A stretch of DNA of 64,000 nucleotides from Pseudovibrio sp. JCM 19062 (GTDB lineage Bacteria > Pseudomonadota > Alphaproteobacteria > Rhizobiales > Stappiaceae), in NCBI GenBank assembly GCA_001310715.1, contig BAXV01000001.1:62001-126000 (forward strand), read 5' to 3'. Shown one piece after another: positions 40,628-50,364 of the stretch. Every line of letters starts with the position of its first letter. Position 1 is the first letter of the stretch. Made by a program: the position numbers and the translations under genes. The notes under the pieces were generated by a model. The model had not been told where the DNA came from and searched no databases. It saw nothing but the letters and a program-made list of their open reading frames with translations.

Positions 40628-42118
40628 CTATTGCTCCTTCTTCTTCATCGCTTTTTCAAGGGCATTCACGGTTGTTCTAAGAACCTGAATACGGGCGTAG
40701 CGTTTGTCTTCAGAGGAAACGAGTGTCCACGGGGCGTAGCGTGTGGAGGTACGATCCACCATATCGCCTGCAGCAATTGAATACTCGTTCCATTTCAACC
40801 TGTTACGCCAGTCTTCCTCGGTGATCTTGTAGCTCTTGTAAGCGGTTTCTTCACGCGCTTTGAAGCGGCGCAGTTGCTCTTCTTCGGAGATTGCGAGCCA
40901 GAACTTGCAGAGGATGAATCCGGAATCGGTCAGCTCTTTTTCAAAGGCGTTGATCTCATTGTAAGCGCGCATCCAGTCGGCCTCGGAGCAGAAACCTTCG
41001 ACGCGCTCGACCAGAACCCGCTCGTACCATGAGCGGTCGAAAATCGTGCTGTGGCCCTTTTTCGGCAGACGTCGCCAGAAACGCCAGAGGTATGGATGCA
41101 GTTTTTCCTCGACAGAAGGGGCTGCAATTGGGTGGACCTTGTAGTTTCGCGGGTCCATGGAGCGGGTGAGGCGGCGGATTGATCCACCTTTACCAGCTGC
41201 GTCGTTACCCTGAAACACGGAGATGAAACCGAATTTTCTAAAGCGTTTGCGATCTGTCAGGTACGCCATCTTGTCCTGAAGCTCTGCAAGCTCCTGCTTG
41301 TAGTCTTCCTTGGAGATTGTTGCTGACAGATCAATTGCATCAACGGCATTGGCTTGCGATAGGGTTGTTACGACGGCGGGTGCGGAGATCGGCTCGCCGC
41401 TTCCGCTTTCCAGCTTTTTCCTCATGGATTGCGCGATAGTCTCTGCCAAGGCGAGATCACGGACGTCCGGGTCCTGCGAGGGGATGACAAACCAGGGCGC
41501 ATAGCCCGTGCTTGTTTGCAGGGAGGCTTTCTCGCCTACGTTCTGTGCCGCACGATAATGCTCTGCACCTGACCATTCCTCAAGAAAATGACGCCCTTTC
41601 TTACCCTTTTCTTCAATGGAATGCAGGCGTTCTTCCTGATCGTGCTTGGGAAGGGTAAACCAGAACTTGAGGAGGAGAATGTGCTCATTCGCCAGCATTT
41701 TTTTCAAAACGATTGATGGCTGAAAGCTGGCGCTCCAGCTCGGCATCATCAATCTTGCCCATAACAGCATCGCGCAGTGGAGCCTGATACCATGAGCCGA
41801 AGACGATGGAGGTTTCACCCCGAGCAGGAAGGTCGCGCCAGTAGCGCCAGGAAGCTGGTCGGGCCCGCTCGGATTCACTGCGCTCTTCGTGGTAAGCATT
41901 GCAGAACAGATAACGGGCATCCATCCATTCATACAACCGTGAGATCGCCGCGCCTTTTCCTGCACCATCTACGCCTGCAAGCAATATAATCGTTGCAAAG
42001 GCCTTGTTTTCTCTCAGCTTATGCTGAACTTCCAACAATTCCTCACGGAGTTCGGGCAGTCTTTTTTTTGAAGCAGTTCTTTGCTGACCGTCTGAGGAAT
42101 ATTTGCGGATTGAAACAT
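40628..42118 (-). CDS. Tandem PPK2 polyphosphate:AMP phosphotransferase, frame broken
   Basis: Polyphosphate-dependent kinase, soluble, class II PPK2 architecture with two PPK2 domains (reconstructed about 496 residues). Domain 1 has Walker A 'L-A-G-V-D-G-A-G-K-G-A-A-I' and lid residues 'E-R-A-R-P-A-S-W-R-Y-W-R-D'. Domain 2 has 'F-Q-G-N-D-A-A-G-K-G-G-S-I-R-R' and 'F-D-R-S-W-Y-E-R-V-L-V-E'. Both keep the Walker A lysine. It starts at ATG 42118 (M-F-Q-S-A-N-I-P); the T8 run 42062-42069 and a break near 41695 interrupt it. It likely makes ADP from AMP using polyphosphate. Confidence 0.9.
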
Positions 42119-42443
42119 GCAAGTGACCTTCGCATCTGGGGCATGGCGCTAAAACGTTATTTTTTTTCATTCGACTATGAGTCAAGAATAGCCATATCGT
42201 ATTGTTGCTTAAAGAGCTAAACGATGTTTTTCGCTACCAGATTAGATCTGTGGGACTTAATAGTGGGACTATTATGCTTTTTGCGAGGATTTGGACTTGT
42301 CATTTCGCTTTCAAAGCGCCAGATGCCTGCATATAAAATGTAAATAAATGCAGACCATATTTTGAACACCTTAACACGATGTATCCCTTCAGGTGATCAC
42401 CCCAGCGATCTAAGTGCTTTCAGAAAGAGCTAGAGACTTTTCA
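42119..42443. other. Divergent intergenic region, no gene seen
   Basis: AT-rich region containing the promoters of the PPK2 gene (left) and the DedA-PAP2 gene (right). I see no gene or clear operator. Confidence 0.4.
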
Positions 42444-44446
42444 GTGAACGTCGACTTCGTCACCACATACCTCAACCAAATCGTTGATTTCATTGCAGCA
42501 AATCCAGGCTTTGCTGGCCTGATCTGCTTTATCGTCGCAATGGGCGAAGCACTCTTTCTGATCGGACTGGTGTTTCCCAGCACGGTTGTTCTTGTGGGTG
42601 CCGGAACGCTTATCGGCCTTGGTGAACTGCCCTTTCTGAGTATCTTCTTATGGACAACAGCAGGTGCCGTAACAGGCGATGCATTTTCCTATTGGTTTGG
42701 TTACTTTTTCAAGGACAAGGTGCGAACCATCTGCCGCTGAGCAAGTACCCCGACTGGCTGAAGCGGGGTGAAGACTATTTTGCCCAGCACGGCGGGAAAA
42801 GCATCTTTATTGGCCGGTTTGTACCTGGCGTAAAGTCTGTGGTACCGGGTATTGCCGGAATGGCGGACATGAGTTTTGGCCGCTTTACCTTCTTCAACGT
42901 GACATCAGCGTTTACCTGGGCCGCCCTTCATCTGGTTCCGGGCGTTATGGCGGGTTCTGCTTTGTTTGCAATTGGTGAAATCAATACACGTCTGGCAATT
43001 ATTCTCGGCGGTTTGCTGCTAATCCTCTTGATTGCGGTCGCGCTGATCCGCTGGTTCATCATGTTTATTCTGCCAATCGTTGGCGGGTCACATCAGGCGA
43101 CTGTCAATTGGTTTGCCCGCCGACCTGGCCGGTTCAGCCAATGGATTGCGCAGACATATGACCCGGAGAACCCACGCAGTGTGGGGATGCTGGTGTCTGC
43201 GTTCTTTCTCCTTATTACCATTCCAGGCTTCATTTGGTTCAGCGGGGCCGTGGCGTTGGGCATGCCAATGGCGCGAGCTGACCTTGCCATCAGCAATTTC
43301 TTCCAGATTGCCCGGACGCCGATTATCGACAAGATCATGGTCATGATCACCATGATGGGTGATGGTCCCGTCAGTGGGGCAGTTATAGTTGCGGTCGGTC
43401 TTTATCTGTTTGGGCGTAAAGCCTGGCGGCGCGCAATAGGCTTTGTTATTGCAATTGTCAGCTCCTCTATCTTTGTGCTCATCACTAAGACTTTGATTGG
43501 CAGGCAACGGCCGATGGAGCTTGTAGTTGACTCAGGCACGCTCTCGTTCCCCTCTGGTCACGCAACAATCAACACGGTTCTAATCGGTATTGTTGCGGTT
43601 CTAGTAGCCCATGACAGGTCACGGCTGAGCAAGACAATCATCTATTCGGTTGCCGCAACCGGTGCGATTTTGATCGGGTTCTCACGGGTTTATCTCGGTG
43701 CACACTGGCTTTCTGACGTGCTTGCAGGTTTGCTGTTTGGCTCAGGAATGGTGTTCTTCTTCTCGTTTGTCTTCGGACATATTCATAACGAGAAAGTGGG
43801 CCGCACAGCATTGGCGATCATCTCGCTCAGCGTTATGGCGCTTGCGTCCTTCTGGCATATCAGCAACAACTACCCAAAGGCTGCAGAGACCTATCAGCCG
43901 CGCCGTGAGAATGTTGTTCTTCAAAAATCCAGCTGGCGTCTGCAGGACTGGCGGCTGCTGCCCGCAAAGCGCATCACCATTACCGGTGATCTTGAAGAGC
44001 CAATTGCGCTGCAATGGTCTGGCACTCCAGAGCAACTGGAGCAGCAACTCACCGCGCTTGGTTGGCAGAAGGCTCCTGAATGGTCTCTGCCAACTGCGAC
44101 GGGTTATTTGCAAGGTGAAACGCCAGCGGGCGAATTGCCTCCGGTCCCCCACACCAATGCAGGTTTTCTGCCTGCACTGACGATGATTTACGAGAGCGAT
44201 CAGGACCACAGGCAGGTGTTTTGGCTTTGGGAAACCCGGTTCAAACTCTCCAATGCAAGTGGGGAGATTTCGAATCTATATGTGGGTGGTGTGCTGGACG
44301 AAGAGACGGTGCGTTTGTTTGGCGAGTTTTCAGGGCTGAAGTCTGAGGATGAGATCCCATTAGATCTTCAGGTTTTCCTTAGACTACCAGATGCAACAGA
44401 AAAGATCAGATGGGATGGTAGCTCTGTGGTGATCGCGGGGCCTTAA
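42444..44446 (+). CDS. DedA-PAP2 fusion membrane protein with LssY-like C-terminal domain, frame broken once
   Basis: Polytopic inner-membrane protein of about 667 residues. Residues 1-200 are DedA/SNARE-associated ('F-P-S-T-V-V-L-V-G-A-G-T-L-I-G', 'G-R-F-V-P-G-V-K-S-V-V-P-G-I-A-G'), a family of lipid flippase-like proteins. Residues about 210-430 are PAP2 phosphatase: 'K-T-L-I-G-R-Q-R-P' , 'P-S-G-H-A' and 'S-R-V-Y-L-G-A-H-W-L-S-D', the three catalytic motifs intact. The last 200 residues match the LssY C-terminal domain. The start is GTG 42444 after AGAGA; GTG 42414 is an alternative. A base loss near 42730 splits the frame. It likely dephosphorylates undecaprenyl-pyrophosphate or lipid phosphates. 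Confidence 0.87.
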
Positions 44447-44455
44447 AAGGCCCTG

Positions 44456-44794
44456 TTATGCTTTTTCCTGAGGGGCGCAGTAAAGACCGTAGAGTGTTTG
44501 CAAAACGGATTCGACCTCAACACTTGCGAGCGTGTAGTAGATTGTCTGAGCGCTGCGGCGGGTAGAAACCAGATTGCTGGCGCGCATCTTGGCAAGGTGT
44601 TGTGACAGCGCTGACTGGCTAAGATTAACGGCTTCAGCAAGCTCACCTACAGTACACTCGCTCTGTACCAGTCTACATAGCACCATCAGACGCTTGGGGT
44701 GCGCCATGTTAGTAAGAAGCCGGGCAGCTTCCTCAGCGTTTTCTTCTAAGTCTTCAAAATTTACATCAATCAAAGCTCGAACCCTAGTCTTCAA
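44456..44794 (-). CDS. ArsR-family regulator, BigR/YgaV-like
   Basis: Intact 112-residue winged-helix repressor. The helix-turn-helix reads 'V-N-L-S-Q-S-A-L-S-Q-H-L-A-K-M-R' and the wing 'V-S-T-R-R-S-A-Q-T-I-Y-Y'. Cysteines lie at positions 40, 47 and 106. Cys40 in 'M-V-L-C-R-L' and Cys106 in 'L-Y-G-L-Y-C-A' match the redox pair of BigR, which forms a disulfide and lets go of DNA when reactive sulfur or oxidants rise. The canonical metal-binding ELCV box is absent. No sulfur-detoxification operon is adjacent, so its targets are elsewhere or self. Confidence 0.85.
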   Translation of the reverse strand: MKTRVRALIDVNFEDLEENAEEAARLLTNMAHPKRLMVLCRLVQSECTVGELAEAVNLSQSALSQHLAKMRASNLVSTRRSAQTIYYTLASVEVESVLQTLYGLYCAPQEKA

Positions 44795-45090
44795 TGCTAT
44801 TAGCAGCAGGCCATTTATGGGATGTGGGCCGTAAAAGCGGCTTTGTTATTCTTGTTATCCATACATAAAGAAGAACATGAAACATGCAAGTAGCAGCTCT
44901 ACGCTAACCCGAATTGTCGCCCTTTTCTTATCGGGGCAACCAGAATATTTTGCGGTCCTGCAATAATTCTAGCATAATGTGGCGGGTCTATGTTAATAGC
45001 CCGAACAAACCGAGCCGCAGAGACTTTTCCGGCAGAAAAATCCAAGGCGCTTGCCTCTGGATTGGATCACTCAAACTGGTTTTGGTTTAT
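44795..45090. other. Intergenic region upstream of the ArsR gene, no gene seen
   Basis: Promoter region of the ArsR-type gene; no credible frame. It leads into two palindromic repeats. Confidence 0.4.
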
Positions 45091-45135
45091 GCGTATTCAC
45101 CTCCGAAAACCGACGCCCACTTTTCGGAGGTACGC
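45091..45135. repeat. Extragenic palindromic repeat, copy 1
   Basis: GCGTA at the left and TACGC at the right flank a perfect 10-bp stem CCTCCGAAAA/TTTTCGGAGG around the loop CCGACGCCCAC. The A-A-A-A-C-C-G...C-C-C-A-C-T-T-T-T centre is the signature of palindromes spread through Rhizobiales genomes. Confidence 0.75.
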
Positions 45136-45144
45136 TTTGTCTCG

Positions 45145-45190
45145 TGCGTATCCAATGTCCGATAACCGCTTCCACTTTTCGGGGATACGC
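45145..45190. repeat. Extragenic palindromic repeat, copy 2
   Basis: GCGTATCC at the left and GGATACGC at the right enclose CCGATAACCG...CCACTTTTCGG. It is a diverged neighbour of the copy at 45091, with the same core, 9 bases further on. Confidence 0.7.
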
Positions 45191-45255
45191 CATGAACCCG
45201 CAATGAAATCAGCAGAACCGGCTTCGGATACTCTGCTCATTTGAGAGATCACTGT

Positions 45256-46617
45256 TTGACCGACTTCGACAAACTTGGTGTTGCAAAACCATTTCAGATC
45301 GCGCTGAAAGCTAAAGGCTACAGCGAGCCAACACCTATTCAGGAAAATGCCATTCCGTCTATTCTGGAAGGGAAGGACCTACTCGGCCTTGCCCAGACCG
45401 GAACAGGTAAAACCGCAGCTTTCGCAGTGCCGCTGCTTCAGCGCTTGCTTGAGAGCCGGTTCCGCGCAGCCCCAAAGAGCGTGCGCAGCCTTATTCTGAC
45501 ACCAACCCGCGAACTGGCGGATCAGATTACCAAGAACATCAAGGCCTATGCAGGCCGGACCAAGATGTACAGCAGCTGTGTTGTTGGTGGCGTTCCGTTT
45601 CCTCCGCAGTTCCGCGCTTTGCAGCGTGGTCTGGATGTGCTGGTGGCAACACCGGGACGATTGCTGGACCTGCATCGTAAAAACGGTGTCAGCTTTGATG
45701 AGCTGGAGATCTTCGTTCTGGATGAAGCAGACCAGATGCTGGATATGGCTTTATCGCAGAGCTGGAAGAGATCGCCTATCTGCTGCCGGAAAAGCGTCAG
45801 ACGCTGCTGTTCTCAGCAACGATGCCTGCCGAAATTCGAGAGCTTGCTGATCGCTTTCTGACCGATCCTGTTGAGGTGAGCACCGCACCACCGGCAACGA
45901 CCGTTGAAACTGTTACTCAAAAGATTGCCCATCTTGAGAGTGACGCCAAGTACCCGCTGCTCAAAGAACTGCTAGCAAGCGACGAGTGCGAGCGCGCACT
46001 GGTGTTTACGCTCACCAAAAAGGGAAGTGCGCAGCTTGCTGCACGTTTGAACGCAGAGGATGTGCCGGCGGAAGCCATTCACGGAGACATGTCTCAGCTA
46101 GAGCGTCAGAAGACGCTGGACAAGTTCAAGCGTGGGCAACTGAAAACACTTGTGGCGACTGATGTGGCCGCACGCGGGATTGACGTTTCGGATATCTCGC
46201 ACGTAATCAACTTCGATATGCCGAATGCGACCGAAAACTACGTGCACCGCATTGGCCGTACGGCGCGAGCAGGTAAAAGCGGAACGGCGATTACATTCTG
46301 TTTGCCGGAAGACCGCGGGATGCTGCGGGCGGTCCAGAAGCTGATCGGCAAGAAGATTGCGGAGATGGATGGGTACACCTTCTTCCCGTCTGACCGTGAA
46401 CCGAAGAGTGCGCGCAGCAATGCGCAAGTGGCTGGCAAGAAGCAGAAGTCTAACGGACAACGCAAAGGCCCCGGCGGCGGTAAGTTGCGCAAAAGCCAAA
46501 AGGCAAATCTGCGGCAAAACCGAGCAAGAAAGCTCCGCCACGCCGGTCGCCAAGTAAACCATCAGACGGAGCATCAGCCCTGCTGGTGGCAACAGCGGTT
46601 ATCTCAAGCGCAAATAG
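45256..46617 (+). CDS. DEAD-box ATP-dependent RNA helicase (RhlE-like), frame broken twice
   Basis: RNA helicase of ribosome assembly or RNA turnover. Motifs: Q motif 'G-Y-S-E-P-T-P-I-Q', motif I A-Q-T-G-T-G-K-T-A, Ia P-T-R-E-L-A, motif II D-E-A-D-Q-M, motif III S-A-T-M, and motif VI 'H-R-I-G-R-T-A-R-A-G'. I begin at TTG 45256 (M-T-D-F-D-K-L-G), the usual N-terminus, after GAGAG. Breaks lie near 45752 (after D-E-A-D-Q-M-L-D-M) and near 46498, in the Lys/Arg-rich tail; the proposed end at 46617 gives 'G-G-N-S-G-Y-L-K-R-K'. Reconstructed length is about 450 residues. Confidence 0.92.
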
Positions 46618-46662
46618 CCTTGAGCCCTCCGCGCTATGCCCGATTGTTTAATATTGCCACAC

Positions 46663-47705
46663 ATGTCGTCACGCGGGTTGGAAATTAAACTCCAATCCGG
46701 TGGCCGCAGTGGTGTACTGGTGGTTGTTTTCTCTCAGGTACGCATACCCTCGGGCAAATTTGGGCTTGAACGGTTGTTCGCAAAGACGCAGCACGCTTGC
46801 GTCTTTGCGAATGATACCCGCTCACAATGGTACCTGAATGGGGAAGGCACTATTGATCGGGTCATTGATGAGGCGATTGCGCAGGAGAAGCCGGAGCGGA
46901 TCATCTATTATGGAGCTCCATGGGGCTTATGGCGCACTGATCACCGGACTTCGGCGTCAGGACGGCGAGATCTTCGCGTTTTCGCCTGAGCTGGAACTGG
47001 GTACAGCTGGCACGCAAAGTGCTGCTTATCTGAAGCTTCCTACTCCTGATCAGGCCGAGCTGCTGGCGCTTTTGTCGGGGAACTTGCAGCATCCCGTTCA
47101 CCTCTTTTTTTGGTCTGTTCGATTGGGTTGATACACGTGGATACCTTGCTGCGCGTAGCCTGCCGCCTTGCGAGAATAGAAATTGCTATGGGGTTACGGC
47201 CCATGCACTGCATGATCAGCTCTACTCTCTCAATATTGTACGCCAGCTGATCAAAACCTTTCAGCGCGACGCGTCCAAGCTGCTTTCTGATCGGGATCTT
47301 TTGGCAGAGCCAAGCGTGGAGGATTGCGAGACGCTTGTTCAACTTGGCGAGGCGCTCGCTCGTGGAGAGTTAATGCAGTTATCCGAAGAGCCTAGGCCAA
47401 TCACTAACAATCCGGGATACGGGCTGCTGAAGGCCGAGCATCTGACCTTGCAAGGAAAACCGCGGAAGGGGGCTCAGTTGCTTCAGGACTGGCATCATAA
47501 ACTACAGAATGATGCTGTGATGCGAACGACACCGAAGCGTTGGCGTAAGAGCTTTCTGATCCGGGCAAGCGAGCTATATCTCGGTTGTTCTGCCCACGAG
47601 AAAGCGGCGGACGTACTTATAGAATGTGCGAGGCAGTTTCCGATTGATGAGCGAATGCTTCAGCTCGCGGCACAGTTGGGGCTGGTGTTGCCGGAAACCC
47701 AATGA
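46663..47705 (+). CDS. Unrecognised protein with alpha/beta-hydrolase-like nucleophile elbow, heavily frame-broken
   Basis: The first part ('V-V-V-F-S-Q-V-R-I-P-S-G-K-F') looks like a central beta strand. After restoring two lost bases near 46915 the sequence reads 'I-I-Y-Y-G-S-S-M-G-A-Y-G-A-L', a nucleophile elbow (G-x-S-x-G) of alpha/beta hydrolases, then 'I-F-A-F-S-P-E-L-E-L-G'. A T7 run at 47105-47111 breaks it again. The C-terminal 180 residues ('L-L-S-D-R-D-L-L-A-E-P', then helical repeats to 'A-A-Q-L-G-L-V-L-P') look helical and TPR-like. Reconstructed length is about 347 residues. I do not recognise a named family, and no neighbour suggests a role. Confidence 0.6.
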
Positions 47706-47779
47706 GGACCTGATCCATCTCTGATTGAATTTATCTGGTAGCTTGTTATCATCGATCGGAACAAAATGGGAACGATTTC

Positions 47780-48280
47780 ATGGATTTTGTGAAGGGCTCA
47801 AATCGCGTTCAACTTGATGATCCGCTTGTTGATGGCCGTCAGTCTGAGCGTGCGCTGAAGATCCAACGAGGAGTGCAGCGGTATTTGCGTGTACTGGGTC
47901 TTACGAGCCTGCCGGAAGTGACGCTGGCCTCGGGGCGACGGCTGATCTGGTCGCTCTTGGCAAGAAATCAGAGATCTGGATCATCGAGATCAAATCATCC
48001 ATTGAAGACTTCAAGGCAGACAACAAGTGGCATGAATACCGTAATTATTGCGACCGTTTGTTTTTTTGCGACCAGCGCGGATGTTCCTCAAGATATTTTC
48101 CCTGAAGAGACCGGTTTTATTCTGGCCGATGACTATATGGCCGAAATCATTCGCGAAGCGCCGGAGCACAAGCTGTCCGCTGCCACCCGCAAGGCTGTTA
48201 TTTTGCGGTTTGCGCAAGCTGCAGCGAACCGTCTGCATGATCTGACCGATCCGAATCAGAGAAACCTGCGGCGGGGGTAA
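47780..48280 (+). CDS. mmcB: MmcB-family DNA repair protein, frame broken twice
   Basis: Alphaproteobacterial DUF1052 protein with a restriction-endonuclease-like core; in Caulobacter, MmcB is SOS-induced and acts with ImuABC/DnaE2-type repair. Conserved pieces: 'I-Q-R-G-V-Q-R-Y-L-R', 'P-E-V-T-L-A-S-G-R-R-A-D-L', 'W-I-I-E-I-K-S-S-I-E-D-F' (catalytic E-x-K), 'D-R-L-F-F-A-T' and 'E-A-P-E-H-K-L-S-A-A-T-R-K'. The frame shifts near 47940 and at the T7 run 48061-48067, where six Ts fit. Reconstructed length is about 167 residues. No clear LexA box was seen upstream. Confidence 0.87.
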   Translation: MDFVKGSNRVQLDDPLVDGRQSERALKIQRGVQRYLRVLGLTSLPEVTLASGRRLIWSLLARNQRSGSSRSNHPLKTSRQTTSGMNTVIIATVCFFATSADVPQDIFPEETGFILADDYMAEIIREAPEHKLSAATRKAVILRFAQAAANRLHDLTDPNQRNLRRG

Positions 48281-48654
48281 AACCTTCCTTTGCATTTGAG
48301 AAATGCTTGAGCACACGCAAAGCCAGCAGGGTGGTCCGTGACCTGTTTCAAGATCAAGTGTGGCCTTTCTCCTGATTGGTTGACCTGACAATTGAAACCG
48401 TCCTCCTGAAACTGGCGCCGGCCAAGAAATCAATGAAAGCTTCTAAATGATTTTTCGGGAGCCTAAAGTAACAGGCAGCATAAGTGTAGATACTTACATC
48501 TTAAGAGTACCTCTCGCAGGGTTCTTCGGCAATCCAACGTCAGATTAGCATGGCTAAGCAATACGGAAGTTCGCCCTTTGGCGGACCTCTCCCAAATTTC
48601 TATTTCCGTTTAGGTAAGTTCCGAGTAATATCTGCCAACCTGGGAGGGGATATT
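48281..48654. other. Intergenic region, no gene seen
   Basis: No credible gene; frames here are shadows of neighbours. A GGGAGGGG ribosome-binding site for the next gene lies at its right end. Confidence 0.4.
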
Positions 48655-50302
48655 ATGGATTTTGATTATGTGATTGTTGGGGGTGGCTCAGCAGGTTGTG
48701 TGCTGGCGGCACGCCTTTCGGAAGACCCATCTATTTCTGTTTGCCTGCTTGAGGCGGGGGGCGAAGGCAAGTCGATACTTGTGCGCGCACCTTTGGGCAT
48801 TTCAGTAATGGTCTCCGGAAAACCCTTTCCCATCAACAACTGGGCCTTCAACTCTGTTCCTCAGTCCGAACTGAACAACCGCACAACATTCCACCCGCGC
48901 GGCAAGGCTCTTGGCGGTTCCAGTGCTATCAACGCGCAGCTTTATGTTCGCGGCCAGAAAGAAGATTATGACGGCTGGGTCGAGCAAGGCGCAGACGGCT
49001 GGTCGTTTGATGAGGTACTGCCTTACTTCAAGAAGTCTGAGAGCAATCAGCGCGGCGAAAGCGAGCTGCATGGGGCGTCCGGGCCTTTGCAGGTTTCGGA
49101 GCAACGCTCACCAGCTCCTATCACCCACGCCTTTATTGCTGCCGCTGAGGGGCGCCAAATCAAGCGCAACGACGACTTTAACGGCGATGATCAGGAAGGG
49201 GTCGGGCTTTATCAGGTCACCCAGTTTCATCAGGAAGACAAAAAGGGTGAACGCTGCTCGGCTGCTGCGGCTTACCTGCACCCGATCATGGACCGGCCTA
49301 ACCTGACTGTATTGACTCACGCCCGTACCACACGCGTGCTGTTTGAGGGCAAAAAAAGCAGTTGGTGTAGAGTTTAAACGCAAGCGCAAGCTTGAGACCG
49401 TGAAGGCCAAACGCGAGGTTATTCTCTCTGCAGGTGCTTTCCAGTCTCCTCAGCTGCTAATGCTCTCCGGTGTTGGACCTGCAGATGAATTAGCGAAACA
49501 CAATATTCCGGTACTGCATGACCTGCCAGGCGTTGGAAAGAACCTACAGGACCATCTGGATTACACACTAAGCTACCGCTCCAACAAACCTGATATGCTG
49601 GGGTTGGGGATAAAGCCGGGTATTCAGCTGCTCAAAGAGGTCATGAAGTGGCGTAAAGACGGGTCTGGCAGGATTGCATCTCCAGCGGGAGAGGGCGGGG
49701 CTTTTCTAAAGACCAGCCCGGATCTGGATCGCCCGGATATCCAGCTTCATCTTGTTATCTCCATTGTCGATCAACACGGACAGAAGCTTTACAGAGGGTA
49801 TGGATATGGTTGCCATATCTGCGTCCTGAGGCCAAAATCAACCGGCGAAGTAGGGCTCAACTCAGCCAACCCAATGGACGCGCCGCGCATTGACCCGAAC
49901 TATCTTTCAGACCCTGACGATATGGATGTCATGGTCAAGGGCATTCGCATGACCCGAGAGATTATGGAGGGGCCTGAACTCTCTGAGTATCGCGAGGACA
50001 TGCTTTATGAGATCGGCCATGACGAAGAAAGCATCAAAGAAGCGGTGCGGGAACGGGCAGAGACGATCTACCATCCAATCGGGACCTGCAAGATGGGCAA
50101 GGATGCCATGTCCGTTGTTGGACCAGACCTCAAGGTACATGGGATGGAAGGCCTGCGCGTCATTGATGCCTCTGTGATGCCTTCGCTGATCTCAGGCAAC
50201 ACCAATGCGCCAACCATCATGATTGCCGAAAAAGCTTCGGATATGATCCTTGAGAAACCACTTTTGAGCGCAGAGCACGCGAGTGAACAGGTTTCTTCTT
50301 AA
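48655..50302 (+). CDS. GMC-family FAD alcohol/choline dehydrogenase, frame broken at A7
   Basis: Second GMC flavoenzyme of the window, paralogous to betA. '[18 protein letters not shown]' binds FAD; '[12 protein letters not shown]' and '[15 protein letters not shown]' are the two signatures; 'H-P-I-G-T-C-K-M-G' and 'G-N-T-N-A-P-T-I-M' complete the active site. The start at 48655 (M-D-F-D-Y-V) follows GGGAGGGG. The A7 run 49351-49357 breaks the frame; six As restore '[10 protein letters not shown]'. Length of about 549 residues. The substrate is unknown: AlkJ-type long-chain alcohols are as likely as choline. Confidence 0.88.
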
Positions 50303-50310
50303 GACACAAG

Positions 50311-50340
50311 AAAGGCCGGTATACAGATACCGGCCTTTTT
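50311..50340 (+). terminator. Terminator after the GMC oxidoreductase
   Basis: AAAGGCCGGTAT-acag-ATACCGGCCTTTTT, a perfect stem with a T tract, nine bases past the stop. The leading A run also allows termination of coaBC on the other strand. Confidence 0.95.
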
Positions 50341-50364
50341 AAAATGGGTCTGCGCTGCAAGCCC

